From Actinomycetes bacterium (GTDB taxonomy: Bacteria; Actinomycetota; Actinomycetes; Mycobacteriales; Mycobacteriaceae), in assembly GCA_022600695.1 (NCBI GenBank), contig JAHZJY010000010.1, positions 1 to 10,347 of the forward strand: 10,347 nt of DNA, written 5' to 3'. Both the position numbers and the translations under genes were made by a program. Of this stretch, positions 1-7,027 are shown piece by piece. The stretch's first letter is position 1. Each line of letters opens with the position of its first letter. The notes under the pieces were generated by a model that did no database searches, was not told where the DNA came from, and saw only the letters and a list, made by a program, of their open reading frames with translations.

Positions 1-118
1 CTCACTGGCTCGCTCCTCCCCGGCACTCGTCCCTCGTGCCGCATCGTCGACTCGCCGTCCTCACTGGCTCGCTCCTCCCCGGCACTCGTCCCTCGTGCCG
101 CATCGTCGACTCGCCGTC
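1..118. repeat. 59-bp tandem repeat, two copies, MIRU-like
   Basis: Positions 1-59 and 60-118 are identical, giving two perfect head-to-tail copies with a 59-bp period. The array may continue left of the window. Read on the minus strand, a unit starts inside the TGA stop codon of the SDR gene, contains an ATG, carries a GGGGAGGAG Shine-Dalgarno-like run and ends in GTGA. Each unit also has a small inverted repeat (GGCAC...GTGCC, 9-nt loop; 21-39 and 80-98). Repeats of this size that begin and end in stop/start overlaps and lie between genes of one strand are the hallmark of mycobacterial interspersed repetitive units. The repeat is seen directly; assignment to the MIRU class is inference from its form and position. 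Confidence 0.85.
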
Positions 119-899
119 ACGCCTTGTACTCCCCGCAGTTGACATCCAGAGTCGCACCGGTGATCCCACTGGCCAGGTCGCTGGCCATGAAGAGGATCGC
201 CGAGGCCACCTCATCTTCGGTGGGTAACCGTTTGAGATCGGACTGAGCGGCGGTGGCTGCGTAGATCTGGTCGACGGTGGTGCCGTACTTCCCGGCTTGA
301 TGGTTGAAGTAGCTTTTCAGGGTGTCACCCCAGATATAGCCCGGGGCGACCGAGTTGACCCGGACACCCTGCTCGCCCAATTCGCTCGCGAGCGACTGCG
401 ACATCGCCAGCAGCGCGGATTTGGCCATCTTGTAGGCGCCGTACTTGGGCTGGGAATGCCGGATGACCATCGAATTGACGTTGACCACCGCGCCGTTGGC
501 CTCGGCCAGGGCCGGCGTGAAACCGTGGATGAGCCGCAGCGCGCCGAGCACAGTCAGCTCGATAGCGTCGCGAATGTGCTGAAACCCGGTGTCGGCCAGC
601 GGTTTCATTGACGGCACCCGGAAGGCGTTATTGATCAGAACGTCGATCCGGCCGTAGGCGTCCAGGCTGTCGGCCACCAGGTTGTCGACCTGCGCATCGT
701 CGGTGATGTCGGTGGCCACCGATACCGCCCGCCGACCGAGCCCGGTGACCTGCTGAGCGACCGCTTCGAGCCGCTCGGCGGTTCGGGCCGCCAAAACCAG
801 GTCGGCCCCGGCCTCCGCGCACCGGCGTGCAAGGGTGGTGCCGAGCGCCGGTCCGACACCGCTGATCACCACGACTTTGTTCTCCAGCATGCCGGACAT
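117..899 (-). CDS. Short-chain dehydrogenase/reductase (Rv3530c-like), KstR regulon
   Basis: This is a 260-aa classical SDR, a cytosolic NAD(P)-dependent oxidoreductase whose substrate I cannot name. The Rossmann fold starts at once: the cofactor loop is S13-G14-V15-G16-P17-A18-L19-G20, with Ala where the usual TGxxxGxG has its second Gly. It is followed by an acidic D64 turn and N90-N91-A92. Catalytic S143, Y156 and K160 (YxxxK) are present. The Asn of the SDR tetrad, expected near 116, appears to be Thr. An Arg after strand 2 (R39) hints at NADP. The ATG at 899 is chosen because GGTGGG lies 7 nt upstream; a second ATG three codons in is possible. The gene follows the 375-aa gene by 3 bp, so the two are surely co-transcribed. 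Length and context match Rv3530c as I recall it. A role in sterol breakdown is inferred from the operator upstream of the operon. Confidence 0.93.
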   Translation of the reverse strand: MSGMLENKVVVISGVGPALGTTLARRCAEAGADLVLAARTAERLEAVAQQVTGLGRRAVSVATDITDDAQVDNLVADSLDAYGRIDVLINNAFRVPSMKPLADTGFQHIRDAIELTVLGALRLIHGFTPALAEANGAVVNVNSMVIRHSQPKYGAYKMAKSALLAMSQSLASELGEQGVRVNSVAPGYIWGDTLKSYFNHQAGKYGTTVDQIYAATAAQSDLKRLPTEDEVASAILFMASDLASGITGATLDVNCGEYKA

Positions 900-902
900 C
901 GG

Positions 903-2030
903 CTAACCCACCATTCTGTTCTGAATCTGTCTCTGCCGCAGAGCGATCCGCTCCCGCCAATCCTCTGTCGAAATCCTGTTGACATCATGGTGCGGCAAGC
1001 GGCCCGGAACCTGATCGATATCGACCAGTTCGACTGTCGGCCCATCCGCCTCGGTCAGCGTCCGCGACACCCGCTGCCAGCGGAACTGCAGGAAACCCTT
1101 GCGGTGCCCGAGGGTCTCCACCCAGTTGTGCACCCCGGGGTTGCGGTCTGCGACCACAATACGGATCATCCCGTCCGGATCGACTTGTGCCTGAGTGCCG
1201 TTCAGCGAGGTTTGATGGTTGATGTAGTCCAGCGAGATGTACCAGAGACTACCGAGTTGGAAGCCCAGATACGGAGCGTCGGTCTCAGGCAGGGTGATCA
1301 CCAGTGCCTGATCGGCGGAAAGATCGAAATGCCCCGCCGAGGAGAATTGGGTCGCCAGACCGCCCGGAGTCAGCCGCGGCGCGACCATGGTGTTGGCCGG
1401 AAGGTTGGTGTAGAACCACTGCGGGAACTGCAGCCAGGTCTTGATTCGCTGGACGAGTTGTTTCCCGGCTGTGGCCCAGCGCTTGTCGATGAGATCCCCG
1501 GTCAGTGCGGGCGGCGCGGTTCCGGCGGTGTCGGTCCGGGCGATGGCGACGGTGCCGCGTCGCGCCGACCAGTCGTTGTAGACCTCCCGGATCACCAACT
1601 GGGCGTTGCCGGCCGGGGTGAAACGCCATTCGAAGCTGCCATCAGCGGAGATCGCGAGTTTTCGGTCGTCGAACGCCGTTTCACTGTCGGGGACATTCGC
1701 GTCCGTGTACTCCCCGCCGAGCAACTGGAAGCTGAGATCGGTGGTTGTCCCGCGGGTCCCGGTGACGACATACTCGTGCCCGGCATGCACCCGGGTCCCG
1801 AAGTAGAGGGTGTCCGGGTTGTCCAGGCCCATCTTGGTGAACGGCCCGGTACCGGACTGTAGAAACGGATGGTCTCGGTCGTAGTCGAAGGACAGGTGCG
1901 TGCAGGCGGCGATCCCGCCGGCGAGGTATTGCAGGCCCTCGAGCAAGTCCGCCTCGGATTCGATATGCGGTGCTTCGCGGACCAGTTGCTCGGCCTGGGC
2001 GATGGCATCGAGCAGGGGCTGTGCGTACAT
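903..2030 (-). CDS. DUF1214-like conserved protein (Rv3531c-like), function unknown
   Basis: This 375-aa protein has no predicted signal peptide or membrane span and no recognised catalytic motif. Residues about 240-320 resemble the DUF1214 fold: a YISLDYINHQTSLN segment (264-277), a Q-x-DPDG turn (282-287), DRNPGVHNW (295-303) and a closing GFLQFRWQ (312-319). The N-terminal half has the NPDTLYFGTRV stretch (71-81) often seen in these proteins. I start it at ATG 2030, which has GGAGG 10 nt upstream and gives 375 aa, the length I remember for Rv3531c. A GTG nine codons further upstream (2057) would give 384 aa but starts almost on that Shine-Dalgarno sequence. A KstR operator lies 60 bp upstream, so it is probably induced by sterols. 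It is the first gene of a two-gene operon with the SDR. No biochemical function should be assigned. Confidence 0.88.
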   Translation of the reverse strand: MYAQPLLDAIAQAEQLVREAPHIESEADLLEGLQYLAGGIAACTHLSFDYDRDHPFLQSGTGPFTKMGLDNPDTLYFGTRVHAGHEYVVTGTRGTTTDLSFQLLGGEYTDANVPDSETAFDDRKLAISADGSFEWRFTPAGNAQLVIREVYNDWSARRGTVAIARTDTAGTAPPALTGDLIDKRWATAGKQLVQRIKTWLQFPQWFYTNLPANTMVAPRLTPGGLATQFSSAGHFDLSADQALVITLPETDAPYLGFQLGSLWYISLDYINHQTSLNGTQAQVDPDGMIRIVVADRNPGVHNWVETLGHRKGFLQFRWQRVSRTLTEADGPTVELVDIDQVPGRLPHHDVNRISTEDWRERIALRQRQIQNRMVG

Positions 2031-2040
2031 CGTCGGGGGG

Positions 2041-2045
2041 CCTCC
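2041..2045 (-). promoter_or_regulatory. Shine-Dalgarno that decides the start of the 375-aa gene
   Basis: GGAGG on the minus strand, 10 nt before ATG 2030. It favours this ATG over the in-frame GTG at 2057, which would place the site inside the coding sequence. Confidence 0.6.
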
Positions 2046-2085
2046 GCGTTTTGACACCGGACCGCATCGGTAGCCGCCCGGACCA

Positions 2086-2091
2086 AACCTA
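2086..2091 (-). promoter_or_regulatory. Predicted -10 hexamer of the 375-aa gene/SDR operon
   Basis: TAGGTT on the minus strand fits the mycobacterial TANNNT pattern and overlaps the downstream end of the KstR operator by two bases. Transcription would start near 2079, giving a leader of about 50 nt. The hexamer has the same offset from the operator as the TAGAAT proposed for hsaE, which strengthens both calls. No convincing -35 is seen. Confidence 0.45.
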
Positions 2092-2103
2092 GAACGTGTT
2101 CTA
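2090..2103. promoter_or_regulatory. KstR operator upstream of the 375-aa gene/SDR operon
   Basis: TAGAACGTGTTCTA matches the published KstR consensus TnnAACnnGTTnnA at every fixed position. Positions 2089-2104 form a 16-bp palindrome with perfect 7-bp arms (CTAGAAC/GTTCTAG) around a GT centre. KstR is the TetR-family repressor released by 3-oxo-cholestenoyl-type CoA ligands. The site lies between the rqlH stop and the next gene on the same strand, and overlaps the predicted -10, so binding should block transcription. It also shows that the 375-aa gene has its own promoter rather than depending only on read-through from rqlH. Confidence 0.92.
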
Positions 2104-2125
2104 GTGCAGAGTCAACAGCGCGGCA

Positions 2126-4207
2126 TCAGTTCACGCTGGCCAGGGCGAAAGGCAGCACCTCGGGCACTCCGGCACCACGCAGCACCCGCGCCGCCATCGT
2201 CAGCGTCCAGCCGGTGTCGGTGAGATCGTCGGTCAGCAGCACCGGCCCCGCCACCTGCCCCAGTGCCGGGACGGACCAGCAATCAGCCAGCGCGGCAACA
2301 CGGTAGGCGGAGTTGGCCGCGGTGACCGGCCGACGGTCGGGGCGATAACGCAAGGTGCCGAGGTTTTTCAACCGGCCCAGTCCGGCAAGACCATCCACCA
2401 CCGACCCGATCAGCAGTGGGTGGCTGGTGGAGTCCAGACCCATCACCGCGACCGGCCGCGACTGCCACGGCCAGGCAGCCAGCACGGCGACGGCGGCCTC
2501 CAGCACTTCGGCCGGAACCGGCGCATCCGGTTCGGCAAGCAGTCGGCGCAGCCGTGTTCCCCACCCCAGATCGGTCAGTCGCCCGATGACCCGGCCGGTG
2601 GCCGGACCGTCGCTGATCCGCCCGCTGAGGTCGATCCCCAGTTTGCTCAAACCAGTGGGCCATTGCCGGCGTGGGGCTAGTTCGACCCCGGGGCGCTGTA
2701 ACCGCTGCCGGGCCGCGTCGACCGCAGCGGACCCGATATCAGCGGAATAGGTGCCGCCGCCGCAGTTATCGCAACGACCGCAGCGCGCGCCCTCGTCGAG
2801 TTCAGGGTCGTCCAACTGCGCCCGCAGGAAGCTCATCCGGCAGCCGACGGTGGTTTGATAGTCGAGCATGGCCTGTTGTTCCCGGCGGCGGGCCTCGTCG
2901 AGTTTGCGGTAGCGCGGTTCGTCGTAGTGCCATCGACCTCCGGTACCGATCCACCCGCCTTTCACCCGCTTGACCGCACCATCGACGTCCAGAACCTTGA
3001 GCACCATCTCCAGCCGCGACCGGCCGAGGTCGACGAGCGGTTCCAGTGCCGCGGTCGATTGCGGCCGGTCGGGGTCGAGAACCTCGATCACCCGCCGCAC
3101 GATGGTCTCGGAGGGGAAGGCCACCGACGCGAAGTAGCTCCAGATATCCCGGTCCTCGGTTCCCGGCAGCAGGACCGCCACGGCGCTGGACGTTGATCGG
3201 CCGGCGCGGCCGACCTGCTGGTAGTAGGCGATCGGCGAGGACGGGGCGCCCAGGTGGATGACGAAGCCGAGGTCGGGTTTGTCGAACCCCATGCCCAGCG
3301 CCGATGTCGCGATCAGCGCCTTGACCCGATTACCCAGCAGGTCGGCTTCGAGTTGTTCGCGCTCAGCCGGGTCGGTCGCGCCCGTGTACGCGGCGACATC
3401 ATGACCGAGATCGCGCAGCAACGTCGCGAGGTCACGGGCACCGGCGACGGTCAGGGTGTAGATGATTCCGGAGCCCTCGAACGAATCCAGTTGTGCGGCA
3501 ATCCAAGCGGCCCGCCCAGCGGCGGAGGCGATGTGGACCACCGATAGTCGCAGCGACTCGCGATCGAGACCGCCGCGCAGCACCAGGGTGTCGGTTCCAC
3601 CGACGCCCAGTTGAGCGGAGACGTCCTCGACGACCCGGTTATTGGCCGTCGCCGTGGTGGCGAGGACGGGGGTGTCGGTACCCAACTCGGCCACCAGGGT
3701 GCGGATGCGGCGGTAGTCGGGCCGGAAGTCATGCCCCCAATCCGAAACGCAGTGGGCCTCATCGACCACCACCAGTCCGGCGTCGGCGGCCAGGGCGGGC
3801 AACACGGTGTCGCGAAACTCCGGATTGTTCAGGCGCTCCGGGCTGACCAGCAACACATCCAGATCGCCGGTCGCAACCCTCCGGTGGATATCTCCCCACT
3901 CGGTGACATTGCCGGAGTTGATCGTGGCCGCACGCACGCCGGCGCGATGCGCGGCGGCGACCTGATTTCGCATCAGCGCCAGCAGCGGGGAGACGATGAC
4001 GGTGGCACCCCGGCCCTGTTCCCGCAGCAGTATGGCCGCGATGAAGTAGACGGCCGACTTGCCCCACCCGGTCCGTTGCACGACCAGCGCGCGACGCCGC
4101 TGCACGACCAGTGCCTCGATGGCGGTCCACTGATCCTCACGGAGCACCGAGCCCGGTCCGGCGAGCTGTTCAAGGATCGTTTGGGCGCGCGCCCGGGTGG
4201 CGGTCAT
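2126..4207 (-). CDS. rqlH: RqlH, RecQ-like DNA helicase with C-terminal phosphoribosyltransferase-like domain
   Basis: This 693-aa superfamily 2 helicase has a RecQ motor in residues 1-346: Q26 of motif 0, Walker A TGWGKS (46-51), DEAH box (149-152), TATA of motif III (185-188) and QQVGRAGR of motif VI (330-337). After a linker come the four zinc cysteines C456, C476, C479 and C482. The RQC winged-helix and HRDC domains of E. coli RecQ are missing. The last ~190 residues instead look ComF-like, ending in a PRPP-type loop with acidic pair D660-D661 and TG at 665-666. This is the architecture described for M. smegmatis RqlH (691 aa), a 3'-5' translocase and helicase. The start ATG is 7 bp after the hsaF stop, with only a weak Shine-Dalgarno, suggesting translational coupling. 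The role of the C-terminal domain is unknown. No residue of the motor looks damaged. Confidence 0.95.
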   Translation of the reverse strand: MTATRARAQTILEQLAGPGSVLREDQWTAIEALVVQRRRALVVQRTGWGKSAVYFIAAILLREQGRGATVIVSPLLALMRNQVAAAHRAGVRAATINSGNVTEWGDIHRRVATGDLDVLLVSPERLNNPEFRDTVLPALAADAGLVVVDEAHCVSDWGHDFRPDYRRIRTLVAELGTDTPVLATTATANNRVVEDVSAQLGVGGTDTLVLRGGLDRESLRLSVVHIASAAGRAAWIAAQLDSFEGSGIIYTLTVAGARDLATLLRDLGHDVAAYTGATDPAEREQLEADLLGNRVKALIATSALGMGFDKPDLGFVIHLGAPSSPIAYYQQVGRAGRSTSSAVAVLLPGTEDRDIWSYFASVAFPSETIVRRVIEVLDPDRPQSTAALEPLVDLGRSRLEMVLKVLDVDGAVKRVKGGWIGTGGRWHYDEPRYRKLDEARRREQQAMLDYQTTVGCRMSFLRAQLDDPELDEGARCGRCDNCGGGTYSADIGSAAVDAARQRLQRPGVELAPRRQWPTGLSKLGIDLSGRISDGPATGRVIGRLTDLGWGTRLRRLLAEPDAPVPAEVLEAAVAVLAAWPWQSRPVAVMGLDSTSHPLLIGSVVDGLAGLGRLKNLGTLRYRPDRRPVTAANSAYRVAALADCWSVPALGQVAGPVLLTDDLTDTGWTLTMAARVLRGAGVPEVLPFALASVN

Positions 4208-4214
4208 CGGGTGT

Positions 4215-5243
4215 TCAGGCCTGCTCCTGCTCGCGTTTGATCTCCAGCGCGATATCGATGAGCTGGTCCTCCTGACCGCCGATCAATTTGCGCTGCCCGG
4301 CCCGGTGCAGGAGGTGATGGGCCGGCACGCCGTACCGTTCGCTCTGGCGCACAGCGTGTTTGAGGAAGCTGGAGTACACCCCGGAGTAACCCATGATGAG
4401 GGCGTTGCGGTCCAGCAGGCATTCCGCGGGCATCGCCTTGGACACCACGTCCTCGGCGGCATCGGCGATATCGAAGAAGTCGATACCGGTTTTGACGCCG
4501 ATCTTGTCGAAGACTCCGATCAGCGCCTCGACCGGGGCGTTACCCGCCCCGGCCCCGAACCGGCGCACACTGCCGTCGATCTGCCTGGCCCCGGCGCGGA
4601 CCGCCTCCACCGAGTTGGCCACACCCAGACCGAGATTCTCGTGGCCGTGGAAACCCACCTGGGCGTCCTCCCCGAGTTCGGCCACCAGCGCCGAAACCCG
4701 TTCGGCCACATCAGTGAGAACAAGCGCTCCGGCCGAGTCCACCACGTAGACGCACTGACACCCGGCATCCGCCATGATGCGGCCCTGGGCGGCCAGTTTC
4801 TCCGGCGGCAGGGTGTGGGCCATCATCAGGAACCCGACGGTCTCCAGGCCGAGTTCCCGGGCCAGACCGAAATGCTGGATGGAGACGTCGGCCTCGGTGC
4901 AGTGAGTGGCGATCCGGCAGATCGACCCCCCGTTGTCCTGAGCCTGGCGGATGTCCTCTTTGGTGCCGACGCCCGGCAACATCAGAAACGCGATCCTGGC
5001 CTCGTCGGCGGTCTCGGCGGCCGCCTTGATCAAGTCCTGCTCCGGCACTTTGGAAAAGCCATAGTTGAAACTCGACCCGCCCAGCCCGTCACCGTGGGTC
5101 ACCTCGATCACCGGTACCCCGGCCGCATCCAGCGCCGCGACAACAGCCCGGACCTCCTCGACGGTGAACTGATGGCGTTTGTGGTGCGACCCGTCGCGCA
5201 GCGAGGTATCGGTGATCCGGACGTCCCAGATGTGATCGCTCAT
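4215..5243 (-). CDS. hsaF: HsaF, 4-hydroxy-2-oxohexanoate/oxovalerate aldolase
   Basis: This 342-aa class II pyruvate aldolase of the DmpG/BphI family splits 4-hydroxy-2-oxohexanoate from the steroid rings into pyruvate and propanal, in the cytosol. The N-terminal TIM barrel carries T13-S14-L15-R16-D17-G18-S19-H20: R16 stabilises the enolate, D17 binds the divalent metal and H20 is the expected base. Metal ligands H199 and H201 lie in GFHGHENLG. The C-terminal part (about 280-342) is the communication domain that docks on the dehydrogenase. The start ATG overlaps the hsaG stop (ATGA, 5240-5243) and has a strong GGGGAGG 6 nt upstream (5250-5256). The partner HsaG takes the aldehyde directly through a tunnel in this family, which fits the tight gene coupling. 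It corresponds to Rv3534c. Confidence 0.97.
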   Translation of the reverse strand: MSDHIWDVRITDTSLRDGSHHKRHQFTVEEVRAVVAALDAAGVPVIEVTHGDGLGGSSFNYGFSKVPEQDLIKAAAETADEARIAFLMLPGVGTKEDIRQAQDNGGSICRIATHCTEADVSIQHFGLARELGLETVGFLMMAHTLPPEKLAAQGRIMADAGCQCVYVVDSAGALVLTDVAERVSALVAELGEDAQVGFHGHENLGLGVANSVEAVRAGARQIDGSVRRFGAGAGNAPVEALIGVFDKIGVKTGIDFFDIADAAEDVVSKAMPAECLLDRNALIMGYSGVYSSFLKHAVRQSERYGVPAHHLLHRAGQRKLIGGQEDQLIDIALEIKREQEQA

Positions 5244-6154
5244 CGTGTGCCTCCCCGGACTGATGCAGCTTGTTTGGCGATTTCCTCGCCGACCTTGGTG
5301 GCCGCGGCGGTCATGATGTCCAGGTTCCCCGCGTAGGGGGGCAGATAATCGCCGGCACCCTCGACTTCCACGAACGTCGTCACCACATTCCGACCACCGT
5401 TGACCACAGACGGCTCATCGAACTGCGGTTCGTTGAGCAATCGGTAGCCCGGAACATAGGTCTGCACCTCGGCCACCACGTCATCAATCGAGCGGGTGAT
5501 GGCATCGTGGTCGGCACCCTCGGGAATCTCACAGAAGATGGTGTCGCGCATGATCATCGGCGGGTCAGCCGGGTTGAGGATGATGATCGCCTTGCCAAGA
5601 CCGGCACCTCCGATAACCTCCACGCCGCGGGCGGTCGTCTTGGTGAACTCGTCGATATTGGCCCGCGTGCCCGGGCCGGCCGAGACCGATGCCACCGATG
5701 CGACGATCTCGGCGTAGGGGACGCTCACCACCCGCGACACCGCGTGGACGATGGGGATCGTCGCCTGCCCCCCGCAGGTGACCATGTTGACGTTCGGGGC
5801 GTCGAGGTACTGCCGAAGATTGGCCGGTGGCACCACCCCCGGACCGACGGCGGCCGGGGTCAGGTCGACAGCCGTGATACCCGCCTCGGCGTAGCGCGGG
5901 GCGGCCGCCCGGTGCACGTAGGCCGAGGTGGCCTCGAAAACCAGGTCGGGCAGTTGGGATTGGGCCAGCAACCAATCGACGCCCTCGTGGGTGGTCTCCA
6001 ATCCGAGCTTGCGGGCCCGCGCCAGACCCTCGCTGTCCGGGTCGATGCCGATCATCCAGCGCGGATCGAGCCACTCCGACCGCAGTAGTTTGTACAACAG
6101 GTCAGTGCTGATATTGCCGGAGCCGACGATGGCGACCGATTTCTTCTGGGGCAC
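5240..6154 (-). CDS. hsaG: HsaG, acylating acetaldehyde/propanal dehydrogenase
   Basis: This 304-aa CoA-acylating aldehyde dehydrogenase of the DmpF/BphJ type oxidises the propanal made by HsaF to propionyl-CoA with NAD+ and CoA. The nucleotide-binding loop is G11-S12-G13-N14-I15-S16 and the catalytic cysteine is C127 in TCGGQAT. The ~304-aa length is normal for the family, which is unrelated to the large ALDH superfamily. The start is a GTG at 6154, set by GGGAG 7 nt upstream; that Shine-Dalgarno touches the hsaE stop codon. The stop codon overlaps the hsaF start by 4 bp. Propionyl-CoA is a known end product of sterol breakdown in mycobacteria. It corresponds to Rv3535c. Confidence 0.97.
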   Translation of the reverse strand: MPQKKSVAIVGSGNISTDLLYKLLRSEWLDPRWMIGIDPDSEGLARARKLGLETTHEGVDWLLAQSQLPDLVFEATSAYVHRAAAPRYAEAGITAVDLTPAAVGPGVVPPANLRQYLDAPNVNMVTCGGQATIPIVHAVSRVVSVPYAEIVASVASVSAGPGTRANIDEFTKTTARGVEVIGGAGLGKAIIILNPADPPMIMRDTIFCEIPEGADHDAITRSIDDVVAEVQTYVPGYRLLNEPQFDEPSVVNGGRNVVTTFVEVEGAGDYLPPYAGNLDIMTAAATKVGEEIAKQAASVRGGTR

Positions 6155-6161
6155 AAGCGCT

Positions 6162-6166
6162 CTCCC
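6162..6166 (-). promoter_or_regulatory. Shine-Dalgarno that decides the GTG start of hsaG
   Basis: GGGAG on the minus strand, 7 nt before the GTG at 6154. It shares one base with the TAG stop codon of hsaE, so ribosomes ending hsaE are delivered onto it. Confidence 0.7.
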
Positions 6167-6951
6167 TACTGGAACGACAACCGGACCGAGCCCAGTCCGG
6201 CGAAGTCGGCGAGGAACTCATCCCCGGGCCGGACGTCGATGGCCCGGGTACACGATCCGGGAAGCACGATATCGCCGGCCCGCAACCGGACCCCGAAACC
6301 GTCGACTTTGCGGGCCAGCCAGGCCACCGCCGTGACCGGGTTGCCGAGCACCGCGTCGCTGCGCCCCTCGGCGACCACTTCGCCGTTGCGGGTCAGGACC
6401 GCGTCGATGGCGGTGATGTCGATATCCTTCGGCGAAACCCGTTCGGTTCCCAGGACGAATCCCGCCGATGACGCGTTGTCGGCGATGGTGTCGCACAGCG
6501 CGATCTTCCAGTCCGAGATCCGGGTATCGATGAGTTCGATCGCGGGCACATAGGCGGCGGTGGCGGCGATGACGTCGTCCTCGGTGCATCCGGCCCCGGG
6601 CAGGTCGGCGGCCAGGATGAATCCCACCTCGACCTCCACCCGCGGAAAGAGGAAGCGGTCCGCCGCTACCGGGACACCTTCGAACACCTCCATATCGGCG
6701 AGCAGGTGGCCGTAATCCGGTTCGTCGACGCCCATCATCTGCTGCATCGCCTTCGAGGACAGTCCCACCTTGTGGCCCACCACGACCGCGCCCTCGTCTA
6801 CGCGCCGCCGGATGTTGATGAGCTGGATCTCGTAGGCGTCGACCACGTCGATATCGGGCTCGGCACCGGTCAGCGGGGTCAGGGGCACCCTCGTCCGCTC
6901 AGCCTCCGCCAGATCGTCGGCGAGGGCGACGCGGGACTGGTCACTCAGCAT
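6166..6951 (-). CDS. hsaE: HsaE, 2-hydroxyhexa-2,4-dienoate hydratase
   Basis: This 261-aa hydratase of the MhpD/HpcG (fumarylacetoacetase-like) family adds water to 2-hydroxyhexa-2,4-dienoate, the C6 piece released when the opened A ring is hydrolysed, giving 4-hydroxy-2-oxohexanoate for HsaF. The metal-binding carboxylates of the family fall at E106 and E108 (RVEVEVGF) and E139 (AIELID). The conserved HKVGLSS (60-66) and DEPDYGHLL (76-84) blocks are present. I start at ATG 6951, which has GGGA 8 nt upstream and gives 261 aa, the usual length. The reading frame stays open to 7053, and a GTG at 6978 is possible, but longer versions lack a ribosome site, and the longest would run through the KstR operator and into kstD. 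It is the first gene of hsaE-hsaG-hsaF-rqlH and corresponds to Rv3536c. Confidence 0.95.
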   Translation of the reverse strand: MLSDQSRVALADDLAEAERTRVPLTPLTGAEPDIDVVDAYEIQLINIRRRVDEGAVVVGHKVGLSSKAMQQMMGVDEPDYGHLLADMEVFEGVPVAADRFLFPRVEVEVGFILAADLPGAGCTEDDVIAATAAYVPAIELIDTRISDWKIALCDTIADNASSAGFVLGTERVSPKDIDITAIDAVLTRNGEVVAEGRSDAVLGNPVTAVAWLARKVDGFGVRLRAGDIVLPGSCTRAIDVRPGDEFLADFAGLGSVRLSFQ

Positions 6952-7007
6952 TCCGCGAATCCCGTCATTCGATGTCACGCAGACGTCAGTAGCGCCCGAC
7001 CGGCTTA

Positions 7008-7013
7008 ATTCTA
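7008..7013 (-). promoter_or_regulatory. Predicted -10 hexamer of the hsaE operon
   Basis: TAGAAT on the minus strand matches TANNNT and overlaps the KstR operator by two bases. The start of transcription would be near 7001, with a leader of about 50 nt before ATG 6951. Its offset from the operator is the same as in the 375-aa gene promoter. Confidence 0.5.
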
Positions 7014-7025
7014 TAACGTGTTCTA
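7012..7025. promoter_or_regulatory. KstR operator in the divergent hsaE-kstD promoter
   Basis: TATAACGTGTTCTA fits TnnAACnnGTTnnA exactly. It shares 13 bases (ACTAGAACACGTT on the minus strand) with the operator at 2090-2103. It is the only match in the 76-bp gap between hsaE and kstD and overlaps the predicted -10 elements in both directions, so one bound repressor should silence both operons. The right edge is 2 nt from the kstD ATG. Confidence 0.93.
7014..7019 (+). promoter_or_regulatory. Predicted -10 hexamer of kstD inside the operator
   Basis: TAACGT fits TANNNT and lies 8 nt before the kstD ATG. A start of transcription at about 7026-7028 would make the kstD mRNA leaderless or nearly so, which agrees with the absence of any Shine-Dalgarno sequence. 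This is inference from spacing alone. Confidence 0.4.
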
Positions 7026-7027
7026 GT

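Noticed and set aside
2-103. 33-codon minus-strand reading frame inside the 59-bp repeats, with an ATG at 103
   Set aside because: It is made wholly of repeat sequence; 59 bp is not a multiple of three, so the two copies are read in different frames, and the product is a low-complexity Arg-rich peptide.
987-1862. 291-codon plus-strand open frame opposite the 375-aa gene
   Set aside because: Composition is that of an antisense shadow, without a ribosome site or recognisable domain.
2031-2057. GTG start giving a 384-aa DUF1214-like protein
   Set aside because: It would place the GGAGG of the inner ATG within the coding region and adds nine residues (MSKRGGPPT) that look untranslated.
4197-5336. 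379-codon plus-strand open frame opposite hsaF
   Set aside because: Shadow of a high-GC gene: the protein has no domain, and the opposite strand encodes HsaF with all catalytic residues.
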